Positions 40,011 to 48,077 of a stretch of 64,000 bases of DNA are shown here, piece by piece. The stretch is taken from NCBI RefSeq assembly GCF_016907835.1, contig NZ_JAFBCT010000001.1:2294001-2358000 (forward strand), read 5' to 3'. Position 1 is the stretch's first letter. The number at the start of each line of letters is the position of its first letter. Both the position numbers and the translations under genes were made by a program. Origin of the DNA: Agromyces cerinus. Its GTDB lineage: Bacteria; Actinomycetota; Actinomycetes; Actinomycetales; Microbacteriaceae. Below the pieces are notes generated by a model. It saw only the letters and a list, made by a program, of their open reading frames with translations, had not been told where the DNA came from and did no database searches.

Positions 40011-40375
40011 GCGAGCCGCATCCCGAGCTGCACGGCGACGACGACGATGACTCGCGCGACCCCGTGTTCGGCGAACGGCGGCGGCGAGCCATCCGCATCA
40101 CGGTGCTCGTCGCCCTCTGCGCCATGCTGCTGCCCATCGTGCTCTCGGTCTTCGGCACGGCCCAGTCGGCCGCGCAGCGCTCCTGCGCGGTCTACGCCGC
40201 CCAGTTCGACACGGAGGCCGCCGGCGCCCGCGTCTCGTTCGACCTCTTCGCCCGCGGCGGACCGGGCTGGCAGTGCTTCGCGATCGGCGAGAACGGCGCC
40301 GAGACGCTCATCGCCGAGCTGGGGCTGCTGCCCGGGGCTCCGCGCCCGATCGACCCCGACGAACGCGACGCCTGA
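40007..40375 (+). CDS. Small single-span membrane protein, hypothetical
   Basis: The 122-residue protein has an acidic N-terminus (HPELHGDDDDDSRD), a basic FGERRRRAIR stop-transfer-like segment, one transmembrane helix (about residues 30-50) and an extracytoplasmic part with two cysteines (RSCAVYAAQ and WQCFAIGE) that could form a disulfide. I do not recognise a family. The GTG start overlaps the end of the second DUF202 gene by 4 bp, so it is the third gene of that operon and may work with the DUF202 pair in the membrane. Confidence 0.7.
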   Translation: MSEPHPELHGDDDDDSRDPVFGERRRRAIRITVLVALCAMLLPIVLSVFGTAQSAAQRSCAVYAAQFDTEAAGARVSFDLFARGGPGWQCFAIGENGAETLIAELGLLPGAPRPIDPDERDA

Positions 40376-40433
40376 GGGCCGGGCGCACACCGCCGCGATC
40401 GCGCCCTGATGGCGCCGGCACCGTCACCCGATG

Positions 40434-40449
40434 TATCTTGATATCGAGA
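40434..40449. promoter_or_regulatory. Operator-like dyad upstream of the VOC gene
   Basis: TATCTTGATATCGAGA contains TCTTGATATCGAGA, symmetric apart from one pair of positions. It shares TATCTyGATAT with the minus strand of the padR operator at 307-322. TATCTT itself could be the -10 box. A GGAGG Shine-Dalgarno follows at 40456-40460. Confidence 0.45.
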
Positions 40450-40464
40450 GACTTTGGAGGCCGG

Positions 40465-40818
40465 ATGCTGCACCACGTCCAACTCGCATGTCCGCCCCGG
40501 CACGAGGCCGCGCTCCGCGACTTCTACGTCGGAGTGCTCGGGTTCACCGAACTCGAGAAACCCGCGGTGCTCGCCGGTCGAGGCGGATGCTGGTTCCGTG
40601 GCCACGGCATCGAGCTGCACCTGGGCGTCGACCCCGACTTCCGCCCGGCGACGAAGGCGCATCCCGGGCTCCTCGTCACCGATCTCGACGACTGGGCGGG
40701 CAGACTCCGCAGCGCGGGGTACCCCGTGCGGTTCGACGACGACTTCCCGGGCATGCGTCGCTTCTACAGCGAGGACTGCCACGGCAACCGGCTCGAATTC
40801 CTCGAGCCGATCGGCTGA
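40465..40818 (+). CDS. VOC-family (glyoxalase/bleomycin-resistance fold) protein
   Basis: The 117-residue protein consists of one VOC module with paired beta-alpha-beta-beta-beta units. HHVQLACPPRHEAALRDFYV at the start supplies the first metal ligand His, ELHLGVDP the middle strand, and the final DCHGNRLEFLEP the conserved Asp-x-x-Gly-Asn-x-hydrophobic-Glu signature with the last ligand Glu. Family members are dioxygenases, isomerases or drug-binding proteins. GGAGG lies 4 nt before the ATG. The promoter region carries a PadR-like dyad, which suggests regulated expression. Confidence 0.88.
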   Translation: MLHHVQLACPPRHEAALRDFYVGVLGFTELEKPAVLAGRGGCWFRGHGIELHLGVDPDFRPATKAHPGLLVTDLDDWAGRLRSAGYPVRFDDDFPGMRRFYSEDCHGNRLEFLEPIG

Positions 40819-40840
40819 CGCCCGCGGCGGTTCGCCCGAC

Positions 40841-41335
40841 TCACTCCTCGGGCAGGAACACCCGCTTGTACTTTCGGCCGTCGGCGAGCTCGACCGTCTC
40901 GGCGCGGAGCAGACCGCGCGTGACCCGCTGGTAGATCGCCTGCGGCGTCACACCGAGCTTCGCCGCGGCCTCGGAGACCGAGAGACCCGGCAGCTCGGTC
41001 GGCACGCTCGACGGGCGCTCGCGCTTGCGTTTGCGGCTCGCCTCGTGCCGTGCCTCGATCTCATCGTCGTCGCCCGCCCAGCGGTACTTCGCCGCCGAGG
41101 CGCTGAGGCCCGCGGCATCCGCGATCTCGTCCCACGTGCGCCCGGCGCCGATCGCCTCGCGCACCGCTTCGAGCGATGCCGGGTCGGCCTCGAGGGCTGC
41201 GGCGAGCGAGCGGATGCCCCGGAGCCGCTCGAGCGGCGAGGCATCCGTCTCGTCGTCGGAGACGTCGCCGTGCAGTGCGTCGAGGCCCATGAGCTCGGCG
41301 AGCGCGCGGGCGGTCTCGGCGGAGAGGAACGACAC
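40841..41335 (-). CDS. Protein with two helix-turn-helix motifs
   Basis: The 164-residue protein has two separate HTH-like segments. The first, about residues 64-87, is GRTWDEIADAAGLSASAAKY, and the second, about residues 117-140, is LSVSEAAAKLGVTPQAIYQR. The second is followed by LADGRKYKRVFLPE, a wing-like strand pair as in excisionase or MerR-type domains. A basic linker RKRKRERP joins them. It has no ligand domain. The GTG start lies 10 bp after the fadD stop, so it is probably cotranscribed. Its role may be a small DNA-binding regulator; no partner is known. Confidence 0.75.
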   Translation of the reverse strand: MSFLSAETARALAELMGLDALHGDVSDDETDASPLERLRGIRSLAAALEADPASLEAVREAIGAGRTWDEIADAAGLSASAAKYRWAGDDDEIEARHEASRKRKRERPSSVPTELPGLSVSEAAAKLGVTPQAIYQRVTRGLLRAETVELADGRKYKRVFLPEE

Positions 41336-41345
41336 GGCGGCCCGC

Positions 41346-43046
41346 TCAGCCGTTCAGCAGGCCGTTGCGCACCTCGCGGCGCAGCACCTTGCCGATGAGC
41401 GACTTCGGGAGCTCATCGGCCTGCACGATGCGCTTCGGCACCTTGTACGGCGTGAGTCCGTCGCGCACGAAGTCGCGCAGCGCCGCCTCGTCGAGGGTGG
41501 CACCGTCGCGCAGCACGACCACGGCGACGACCTGCTCGCCCGAGTGCTCGTCGGGCAGGCCGACGACCGCGGCCTCCTCGACGTCGGCGTGGGCGCGCAG
41601 CGCCTCCTCGACCTCGCTCGGCGCGACGTTGAAGCCGCCCGTGATGATGAGCTCCTTGATGCGGTCGACGATGCGCACGAAGCCCTCGTCGTCGATCGAG
41701 ACGATGTCGCCGGTGCGGTACCAGTCGGCGCCGCCGTCGGTTGCGGGCACGAAGACGGCCTCGGTCTCCTCGGGCTTCATCCAGTAGCCCGAGAACACCT
41801 GCGGGCCCCGCACGACGAGTTCGCCCTCAGCGCCGGTCGCCACGTCGGTGCCGGGAGATTCGGGATCGACGACGCGCACCTCGGTCGACGGCAGCGGCAG
41901 GCCGACCGTGCCGGCCTTGCGGTTCGGTGCGACGGGGTTCGCCATGAGCACGGGCGAGCACTCCGAGAGGCCGTAGCCCTCGACGAGGTACCCGCCGGTC
42001 TCCGCCTCCCAGGGCTCGACGACGGCGGCCGAGAGCGGCATGGCGCCCGAGATCGCGATGCGGATGCCGTCGAGCGAGACGCCCTCGGCGACCGCGGCCT
42101 TGGTGAGCCGGTCGTAGATCGGCGGCACGGCGGGCAGGAACGTCGGCGGATGCCGCTTCACGACCTTCAGCACGAGATCGGGATCGAACTTCGGGAACAG
42201 CACGAGGCGCGCGCCCATGCTCATCGCGAAGGTCAGGCAGAGCGTGAGCCCGTAGGCGTGGAACATCGGCAGCACCGCGTACACGACCGAGGTGCCGCGT
42301 TCGATCTCGGGCACCCACGCGCGCGCCTGCGCCGCGTTCGCGCCGAGGTTGCCGTGCGTGAGTGTCGCGCCCTTCGGGCTGCCGGTCGTGCCGCTCGTGT
42401 ACTGGATCACGGCGACGTCGGAGACCTCGGGGCCGATGATGTGCGCGTCGATCGGCTCGGCGCCGACGATCTTCTCCCACGAGGTCGTGCCGCGCACGGC
42501 CGTGGTGAGGGCGGCGCGGGACTCGCGGGCCTTCGCGATCGGCAGGCGCAGCATCGCACGCATCGTGAAGGGCATGGCACGGGTCACGTCGACCGAGATG
42601 ATCGTCTGCACCGCGACATCCGACGGGAACGCCTGGATCGTCTCGACGACGTTGTTCCAGGCGATGACGACGCGCGCGCCGTGGTCTTCGAACTGGTGCC
42701 GGAGTTCACGCGGGGTGTAGAGCGGGTTGTGCTCGACCACGATCGCACCGAGCCGCAGCACCGCGTAGAACGCGACGATGTGCTGGGGGCAGTTCGGCAG
42801 CACGAGGGCGACCGGGTCGCCCTTCTGCACGCCGAGCAGCCGCAGGCCCTCGGCGGCGCGCTCGATCTGCTCGCCGAGCTCGCCGTAGCTCGTGGTGCGG
42901 CCGAAGAACTCGAGCGCGACGTTGTCGGGGTAGGTCTCGACCGACGTGCGGATGAGGTCGGCGAGCGAGCCGGTCTCGGCCGGGAGGTCGGTCGGCACCC
43001 CCGCGGCGTAGCTCGAGAGCCAGGGGCGAGGTGTCGTGATGGTCAC
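41346..43046 (-). CDS. fadD: Long-chain acyl-CoA synthetase
   Basis: The 566-residue adenylate-forming enzyme activates fatty acids to acyl-CoA. The P-loop-like motif is IQYTSGTTGSPKGAT (about residues 208-222). GYGLSECSP is the A5 motif and WYRTGDIVSIDDEGF the A7/A8 region. The C-terminal Lys-containing motif is in LPKSLIGKVLRREV. It lies in a minus-strand run, 9 bp after prs. Chain length preference cannot be read from the sequence. The coupling to PRPP synthetase looks accidental. Confidence 0.93.
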   Translation of the reverse strand: MTITTPRPWLSSYAAGVPTDLPAETGSLADLIRTSVETYPDNVALEFFGRTTSYGELGEQIERAAEGLRLLGVQKGDPVALVLPNCPQHIVAFYAVLRLGAIVVEHNPLYTPRELRHQFEDHGARVVIAWNNVVETIQAFPSDVAVQTIISVDVTRAMPFTMRAMLRLPIAKARESRAALTTAVRGTTSWEKIVGAEPIDAHIIGPEVSDVAVIQYTSGTTGSPKGATLTHGNLGANAAQARAWVPEIERGTSVVYAVLPMFHAYGLTLCLTFAMSMGARLVLFPKFDPDLVLKVVKRHPPTFLPAVPPIYDRLTKAAVAEGVSLDGIRIAISGAMPLSAAVVEPWEAETGGYLVEGYGLSECSPVLMANPVAPNRKAGTVGLPLPSTEVRVVDPESPGTDVATGAEGELVVRGPQVFSGYWMKPEETEAVFVPATDGGADWYRTGDIVSIDDEGFVRIVDRIKELIITGGFNVAPSEVEEALRAHADVEEAAVVGLPDEHSGEQVVAVVVLRDGATLDEAALRDFVRDGLTPYKVPKRIVQADELPKSLIGKVLRREVRNGLLNG

Positions 43047-43055
43047 GATCGCGCC

Positions 43056-44033
43056 TTACGCCGCACCGTCGAACATGCTCGTGACCGAGCCGTCTTCGAA
43101 CACCTCGTGGATCGCCCGGGCCAGGAGCGGCGCGATGGGCAGCACTGTAAGGCGATCCCAGCGCTTCGCCTCGGGGATCGGCAGGGTGTCGGTGACGACG
43201 ACGCGGTCGATGAAGTCGGACTGCAGGATCTCGGTGGCCGGGTCGGAGAACACGGCGTGCGTCGCGGCGACGACGACACCGGTGGCGCCGGCCGCCTTCA
43301 GCGCCTCTGCGGCCTTCACGATCGTTCGGCCCGTGTCGATGAGGTCGTCGACGAGCAGGCACACGCGGCCCTCGACCGGGCCGATGATCTCGTGCACCGA
43401 GACCTGGTTCGGCACGAGCGGGTCGCGGCGCTTGTGGATGATGGCGAGCGGCACGCCGAGCTTGTCGCTCCAGATGTCGGCGACGCGCACGCGGCCCATG
43501 TCGGGCGAGACGACGGTGAGCGTCGAGGGGTCGAGGGAGTTCTTGAACTCCTCGAGCAGGACGGGCATCGCGAACAGGTGGTCGACGGGGCCGTCGAAGA
43601 AGCCCTGGATCTGCGCGGCGTGCAGGTCGATCGACATGATGCGATCGGCACCGGCGGCCTTGAAGAGGTCGGCGACGAGACGGGCCGAGATGGGCTCGCG
43701 ACCGCGGCCCTTCTTGTCTTGGCGCGCGTACGGGTAGAACGGTGCGACGACCGTGATGCGCTTGGCCGAGGCGCGCTTCAGCGCGTCGATCATGATGAGC
43801 TGCTCCATGAGCCACTCGTTGATCGGCGAGGTGTGCGACTGGATCACGAACGCGTCGCACCCGCGCACGCTCTCGTCGTAGCGGGCGTAGATCTCGCCGT
43901 TGGCGAAGGTGCGCGCATCGGTCGGCACGAGGTCGGCGCCGAGCTCGGCGGCGATCTCGGTGGCCAGCGACGGGTGCGCCCGCCCCGACACGAGTACGAG
44001 GCGTTTCGAACCGGTGGTCTCGATTCCCGACAT
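43056..44033 (-). CDS. prs: Ribose-phosphate pyrophosphokinase (PRPP synthetase)
   Basis: The 325-residue class I enzyme transfers diphosphate from ATP to ribose 5-phosphate, giving PRPP for nucleotides, His, Trp and the decaprenyl-phosphoarabinose route. FANGEIYARYDESVRG is the N-terminal signature, YPYARQDKKGRGREPISARL the flexible catalytic loop, MSIDLHAAQIQGFFDGPVDH the divalent-ion part, and CLLVDDLIDTGRTI the PRPP-binding motif. ATG 44033 matches the usual start; the frame extends to 44054. glmU lies directly upstream in the order glmU-prs, which is conserved in many Gram-positive bacteria. Confidence 0.96.
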   Translation of the reverse strand: MSGIETTGSKRLVLVSGRAHPSLATEIAAELGADLVPTDARTFANGEIYARYDESVRGCDAFVIQSHTSPINEWLMEQLIMIDALKRASAKRITVVAPFYPYARQDKKGRGREPISARLVADLFKAAGADRIMSIDLHAAQIQGFFDGPVDHLFAMPVLLEEFKNSLDPSTLTVVSPDMGRVRVADIWSDKLGVPLAIIHKRRDPLVPNQVSVHEIIGPVEGRVCLLVDDLIDTGRTIVKAAEALKAAGATGVVVAATHAVFSDPATEILQSDFIDRVVVTDTLPIPEAKRWDRLTVLPIAPLLARAIHEVFEDGSVTSMFDGAA

Positions 44034-44071
44034 GTCTCGGTGTGTCCTCTCCACCCGCCTCGGCCGGTGCG

Positions 44072-45514
44072 TCAGTCGGCAGCGGGGCCCGTCGTCTCGG
44101 CGGCGGCGGCTGCCTCAGCAGCCGCGGAGCCGGCTCGATGCGTCTGGACCCATCCCTCGATATTGCGTTGCGGCGCCACGTTCACGGCGAGTGCGCCGGC
44201 GGGGACGTCTTTGCGGACGACGGTGCCGGCACCCGTGTAGACGCCGTCACCAATCCTAACGGGCGCGACGAAGACGCCGTGCGAGCCGGTGCGCACGTGC
44301 GAGCCGATCTCGGTGCGGTGCTTGTTCACGCCGTCGTAGTTCGCGGTGATCGACCCTGCGCCGACGTTCGAGTGCTCGCCGATCGTGGTGTCGCCGATGT
44401 AGCTGAGGTGGGGCACCTTGCTGCCCTCGCCGATGTTCGCGTTCTTCGTCTCGACGAAGGCGCCGATCTTGCCGTCGGCACCGAGCACCGTGCCCGGTCG
44501 CAGGTACGAGAAGGGCCCGACGGTGGCCCCCGCGCCGACGACCGCGAGGGTGGCGTCGGTGCGCTTGACCTCGGCGTTCTCGCCGATCTCGCAGTCGACG
44601 AGCGTGGTGTCGGGGCCGACGATCGCGCCGGTGGCGATGAGCGTCGCCCCCTTCAGCTGCGTGCCGGGGCGGATCGTGACGTCGGGCTCGATGCGCACGG
44701 CGAGGTCGATCCAGGTCGTCGTGGGGTCTTCGATCGTGACGCCGGCGAGCTGCCAGCCGCGCACGATGAGCGCGTTCAGGCGGGCGGCGGTCTCGGAGAG
44801 CTGCGCGCGGTCGTTGATGCCGGCGACGAGCCACGGCTCGGACACCGGAACGGCCTCGACCTCGGAGCCGGCGGCGCGCAGCAGGCCGATCACGTCGGTG
44901 AGATACTTCTCGCCCTGCGCGTTGTCGGTCGTGAGGTTCGCGAGCTGGTCGCGGAGCGCGGCCGCACCGAACGCGTAGATGCCCGCGTTGATCTCGGCGA
45001 TGGCGCGCTCGTCGTCGCTCGCGTCCTTCTGCTCGACGATGCGGTCGAAGAGCCCGGCGGCGTCGCGCACGACGCGGCCGTAGCCGGTGGGGTCGTCGTA
45101 GACGGCCGAGAGCACGGATGCCTCGGCGGCATCCGCCCGGTGCTGCTCGAGGAAGGCGGCGAGGGTGTCGGCGTTCAGGAGCGGCACGTCGCCGTTCAGC
45201 ACGAGCACCTCGCCCGCGAAGTCGGCGGGAAGCGCGGCGATCGCCTGCTCGACCGCGCGGCCGGTGCCCGGGATCTCGTCTTGATCGACGATGATCGTGC
45301 CCGGCAGCTCGCGCTCGACCACCGTGGCGACGAGGTCGCGCTCGTGGCGCACGACGGCGACGATGTGCACGGCCTCGAGGGCACGCGCGGTGGCCAGCAC
45401 GTGCGCGACGATCGGCGCACCGGCCAGCGGGTGCAGCAGCTTGGGCACGGCGGACTTCATGCGCGTGCCCTGGCCTGCGGCGAGGACGATGATGGCGAGG
45501 TTCTGGTCGGTCAT
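44072..45514 (-). CDS. glmU: Bifunctional GlmU (uridyltransferase / acetyltransferase)
   Basis: The 480-residue enzyme makes UDP-N-acetylglucosamine from glucosamine 1-phosphate. The N-terminal pyrophosphorylase starts IIVLAAGQGTRMKSAVPKLLHP, with the nucleotide loop, and has LNGDVPLL as metal site. The C-terminal left-handed beta-helix begins near residue 260 with hexapeptide repeats and includes LRPGTVLGADGKIGAFVETK and YDGVNKHRTEIG, the acetyltransferase site. The last 30 residues are Ala/Glu-rich. It is downstream of tRNA-Gln and upstream of prs in a minus-strand run. Confidence 0.96.
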   Translation of the reverse strand: MTDQNLAIIVLAAGQGTRMKSAVPKLLHPLAGAPIVAHVLATARALEAVHIVAVVRHERDLVATVVERELPGTIIVDQDEIPGTGRAVEQAIAALPADFAGEVLVLNGDVPLLNADTLAAFLEQHRADAAEASVLSAVYDDPTGYGRVVRDAAGLFDRIVEQKDASDDERAIAEINAGIYAFGAAALRDQLANLTTDNAQGEKYLTDVIGLLRAAGSEVEAVPVSEPWLVAGINDRAQLSETAARLNALIVRGWQLAGVTIEDPTTTWIDLAVRIEPDVTIRPGTQLKGATLIATGAIVGPDTTLVDCEIGENAEVKRTDATLAVVGAGATVGPFSYLRPGTVLGADGKIGAFVETKNANIGEGSKVPHLSYIGDTTIGEHSNVGAGSITANYDGVNKHRTEIGSHVRTGSHGVFVAPVRIGDGVYTGAGTVVRKDVPAGALAVNVAPQRNIEGWVQTHRAGSAAAEAAAAAETTGPAAD

Positions 45515-45567
45515 TCGCGCGTATTCCTATCGGTGCAGTCGTGGGATCGTTCGGGCGGCCGTTCCGG

Positions 45568-45639
45568 CTCCGCCACCAGGATTCGAACCTGGACCGAACA
45601 GCTCCAAAGGCTGCCGTGCTGCCGTTACACTATGGCGGA
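45568..45639 (-). tRNA. tRNA-Gln (TTG)
   Basis: The 72-nt cloverleaf has the acceptor stem TCCGCCA/TGGCGGA, the anticodon stem CAGC/GCTG around the loop CTTTGGA with anticodon TTG, and the T arm CCAGG-TTCGAAT-CCTGG. Position 73 is G, as usual for tRNA-Gln. The genome continues with CCG, so CCA is added after transcription. It lies 53 bp upstream of glmU on the same strand. Confidence 0.95.
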
Positions 45640-45758
45640 TCGCTCGGGGCCGAGCCCGTGCGCGACAACCAGTCTGCCATGCCCCGGCCGTCGGCAATGA
45701 GCGGCCGGTACCCCGCGGCATCCGTCGACATCTGCGGTCCCGCCCCGTCCGCGCGCGG

Positions 45759-45764
45759 GATAAT
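45759..45764 (+). promoter_or_regulatory. Leaderless -10 box of marR
   Basis: GATAAT is followed by 6 nt and the ATG at 45771. Confidence 0.55.
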
Positions 45765-45770
45765 GACGGG

Positions 45771-46262
45771 ATGACCGATGCTGACGAGGTCGACCGGATC
45801 GTCGACGACTGGGAGCGCGAGCGCCCCGACCTCGATTTCGCCCCCCTGCAGGTGCTCTCGCGCGTCGCGCGCCTTGCGAAGCACCTCGATCGTGCGCGGC
45901 GGCAGGCCTTCGCCCGATCGGAGTTGGAGTCGTCGGAGTTCGACGTGCTCTCGGCCCTCCGCCGTGCGGGCGCGCCATACCGGCTCTCCCCCAAGCAACT
46001 GCTCCAGCAGACGCTCGTCTCCAGCGGCACCATGACCAACCGCATCGACCGGCTCGTCGAGCGCGGCCTCGTGACGCGCCAGACCGACCCCAACGACGGC
46101 CGCGGCATCCTCGTCGAGATGAGCGGCGCCGGCCTCACCCGGGTCGACGCAGCGATCACGCGACTCGTCGACGCCGAGGCCGAGCTGTTGCGGAGCCTCC
46201 CGGCCGCGGAGCAGAAACGGCTCGCCGGGCTGCTGCGCAAGCTCAGCCTCGGATTCGACTGA
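45771..46262 (+). CDS. MarR-family transcriptional regulator
   Basis: The 163-residue protein has the MarR winged helix. ELESSEFDVLSALRRAGAPYRLSPKQL (in parts) leads to the recognition helix SSGTMTNRIDRLVERGLV, and the wing is RQTDPNDGRGILVEMSGAG with the conserved Asp-x-Arg. These dimers usually repress a neighbouring gene and respond to small molecules. The only neighbours are tRNA-Gln and the convergent metI, so the target is not evident. A leaderless -10 box defines the start. Its stop is 9 bp from that of metI. Confidence 0.92.
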   Translation: MTDADEVDRIVDDWERERPDLDFAPLQVLSRVARLAKHLDRARRQAFARSELESSEFDVLSALRRAGAPYRLSPKQLLQQTLVSSGTMTNRIDRLVERGLVTRQTDPNDGRGILVEMSGAGLTRVDAAITRLVDAEAELLRSLPAAEQKRLAGLLRKLSLGFD

Positions 46263-46271
46263 ACGGCGCGA

Positions 46272-46934
46272 CTAGCGTCGCATGACCTTGCGGGCGAGCC
46301 AGTTTCCGAGGAACTGCAGGCTCTGCACGAAGATCACGATGAGCAGCAGCGCCGCCCAGGTGATCGCCGGCTGGAACTGCCGGTAGCCGTAGACGAGGGC
46401 GAAGTTTCCGAGGCCGCCGCCGCCGATGAAGCCGGCCATCGCCGTCATGTCCACGATCGCCACGAGGATGAAGGTGTAGCCGAGGATCAGCGGCCCGAGC
46501 GCTTCGGGAATCACGACGGTGCAGAGGATCCGGATCGGCCCGGCGCCCATCGCCCGCGCGGCCTCCACGGTGCCCGGCGACACCGTGACGAGGTTCTGCT
46601 CGACGATGCGCGAGATCGCGAACGACGACGCGATGGAGAGCGAGAAGATGAGCGCGTCGTTGCCGATGCCGATGCCGATCACGTAGCGAGCGAGCGGCTG
46701 CACCGCGGCGAGGAAGATGATGAACGGGATCGGCCGGAAGAAGTTGATGACCACGTTCACGATGTTGAACACCGCGCGATTGGACAGCAGGCTTCCGGGC
46801 CGCGTCGCGTAGAGCACCACGCCGAGCAGGAGCCCGAAGAACCCGCCGATGATGAGCGTGGCCGCGACCATGTAGAGCGTCTCGGCCGCGGCGACCCAGA
46901 ATTCGGGGCCGAGTTCGAACAGGCGATCCATCAC
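46272..46934 (-). CDS. metI: Methionine ABC transporter permease MetI
   Basis: The 220-residue inner-membrane subunit has five or six hydrophobic segments and forms the channel of the D/L-methionine importer as a dimer. The ATPase-contact loop is GTVEAARAMGAGPIRILCTVVIPEA, read in parts, with the EAA motif. The start is GTG 46934, overlapping the metN stop (GTGA); the adjacent ATG at 46931 is an alternative. It is the last gene of metQ-metN-metI. Confidence 0.94.
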   Translation of the reverse strand: MMDRLFELGPEFWVAAAETLYMVAATLIIGGFFGLLLGVVLYATRPGSLLSNRAVFNIVNVVINFFRPIPFIIFLAAVQPLARYVIGIGIGNDALIFSLSIASSFAISRIVEQNLVTVSPGTVEAARAMGAGPIRILCTVVIPEALGPLILGYTFILVAIVDMTAMAGFIGGGGLGNFALVYGYRQFQPAITWAALLLIVIFVQSLQFLGNWLARKVMRR

Positions 46935-47959
46935 GGCACCTCCGTCACGTCGACGCGGGAGGATATCTCGGCGAGCACCGCGTCGACCGCGGCATCCGCA
47001 CCCCTGATCGCGAGGGTGAGGTGACCGAACGCCCGGCCCTGGATGTCGTTGATACCGCCGTAGACGAGCTCGAACTCGACGCCGGCGGTCGCGAGCGCGA
47101 CGAAGACCGCGGCCTGCGAGGCGTCGCCGTCGCGGAACGAGATCGTGACGATGCGACCCTCGTGCCGTTCGCGCAGCACATCCAGCTCTGCGGGCGAGGG
47201 GATGCCCTTCACGACGGTGCCGACGAAGCGCTGCGACGACGGGTTCTGCGGGTTCGAGAACACGTCGAACACGTCGCCGTGCTCGATCACGCGGCCGCCG
47301 TCCATGACCGCGACCTTCGTCGCGATCGACTGGATGACGTCCATCTCATGCGTGATGACGATGATGGTCACCCCGAACTCGCGGTTCACGCGCTTCAGGA
47401 GCGCCAGCACCTCCTGCGTCGTCTCGGGGTCGAGTGCGCTCGTCGCCTCGTCGGCGAGCAGGAGCCGCGGCGAGGTCGCGAGTGCGCGGGCGATGCCGAC
47501 GCGCTGCTTCTGCCCGCCCGAGAGCTGGTCGGGATAGCTCCTCGCCTTGCCGGTGAGCCCGACGAACTCGAGCAGTTCGTCGACGCGCGCCGCGATCTCG
47601 CGCTTCGATGCCCCGGCGACCTGCAGCGGGTACGCGATGTTCGCCCGGACGGTCTTCGAGTTGAAGAGGTTGAACTGCTGGAAGATCATGCCGATACCGA
47701 GCCGGATGCCGCGGAGCTCTCGCTCCGGCATGGTCGTGATCTCGCGGCCGTCGACCTCGATCGAGCCCGACGTCGCGGGTTCGAGCGCGTTCACGAGCCG
47801 CACGAGCGTGGACTTGCCGGCACCCGAGTAGCCGATGATTCCGTACACGTCACCGGGTTCGATCTCGAGGCTCACGCCGTCGATCGCGACGACGGGCGGG
47901 GCCCCCTTCTCCGGTGCCGGGTACGTCTTGGTGACGTTGCGCAGGGCGACGAGCGCCAT
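46931..47959 (-). CDS. metN: Methionine ABC transporter ATPase MetN
   Basis: The 342-residue subunit drives methionine uptake. Walker A is IGYSGAGKSTLVR (about residues 37-49), the signature is LSGGQKQRVGIARAL and Walker B is LLLADEATSALDPE. The last 90 residues are a NIL domain, which senses intracellular methionine and inhibits transport in E. coli. AAGGAGA precedes ATG 47959; the frame extends only 5 codons further. A strong hairpin separates it from metQ. Confidence 0.95.
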   Translation of the reverse strand: MALVALRNVTKTYPAPEKGAPPVVAIDGVSLEIEPGDVYGIIGYSGAGKSTLVRLVNALEPATSGSIEVDGREITTMPERELRGIRLGIGMIFQQFNLFNSKTVRANIAYPLQVAGASKREIAARVDELLEFVGLTGKARSYPDQLSGGQKQRVGIARALATSPRLLLADEATSALDPETTQEVLALLKRVNREFGVTIIVITHEMDVIQSIATKVAVMDGGRVIEHGDVFDVFSNPQNPSSQRFVGTVVKGIPSPAELDVLRERHEGRIVTISFRDGDASQAAVFVALATAGVEFELVYGGINDIQGRAFGHLTLAIRGADAAVDAVLAEISSRVDVTEVP

Positions 47960-47982
47960 GGTGTTCTCCTTCAACGCCGAAC

Positions 47983-48019
47983 CGGGCGGCGGGCACCGGG
48001 TCTCGGTGCCCGCCGCCCG
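47983..48019 (-). terminator. Strong intra-operon hairpin between metQ and metN
   Basis: Sixteen perfect pairs (CGGGCGGCGGGCACCG with CGGTGCCCGCCGCCCG) enclose a 5-nt loop. It should cut off or stabilise metQ RNA, so that more binding protein than transporter is made. Confidence 0.8.
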
Positions 48020-48077
48020 TCGGCGAGTGGTCGATCGCCTGAGTCGATCCGGATCGCTCCGGTCGGAACTCGGCGGA

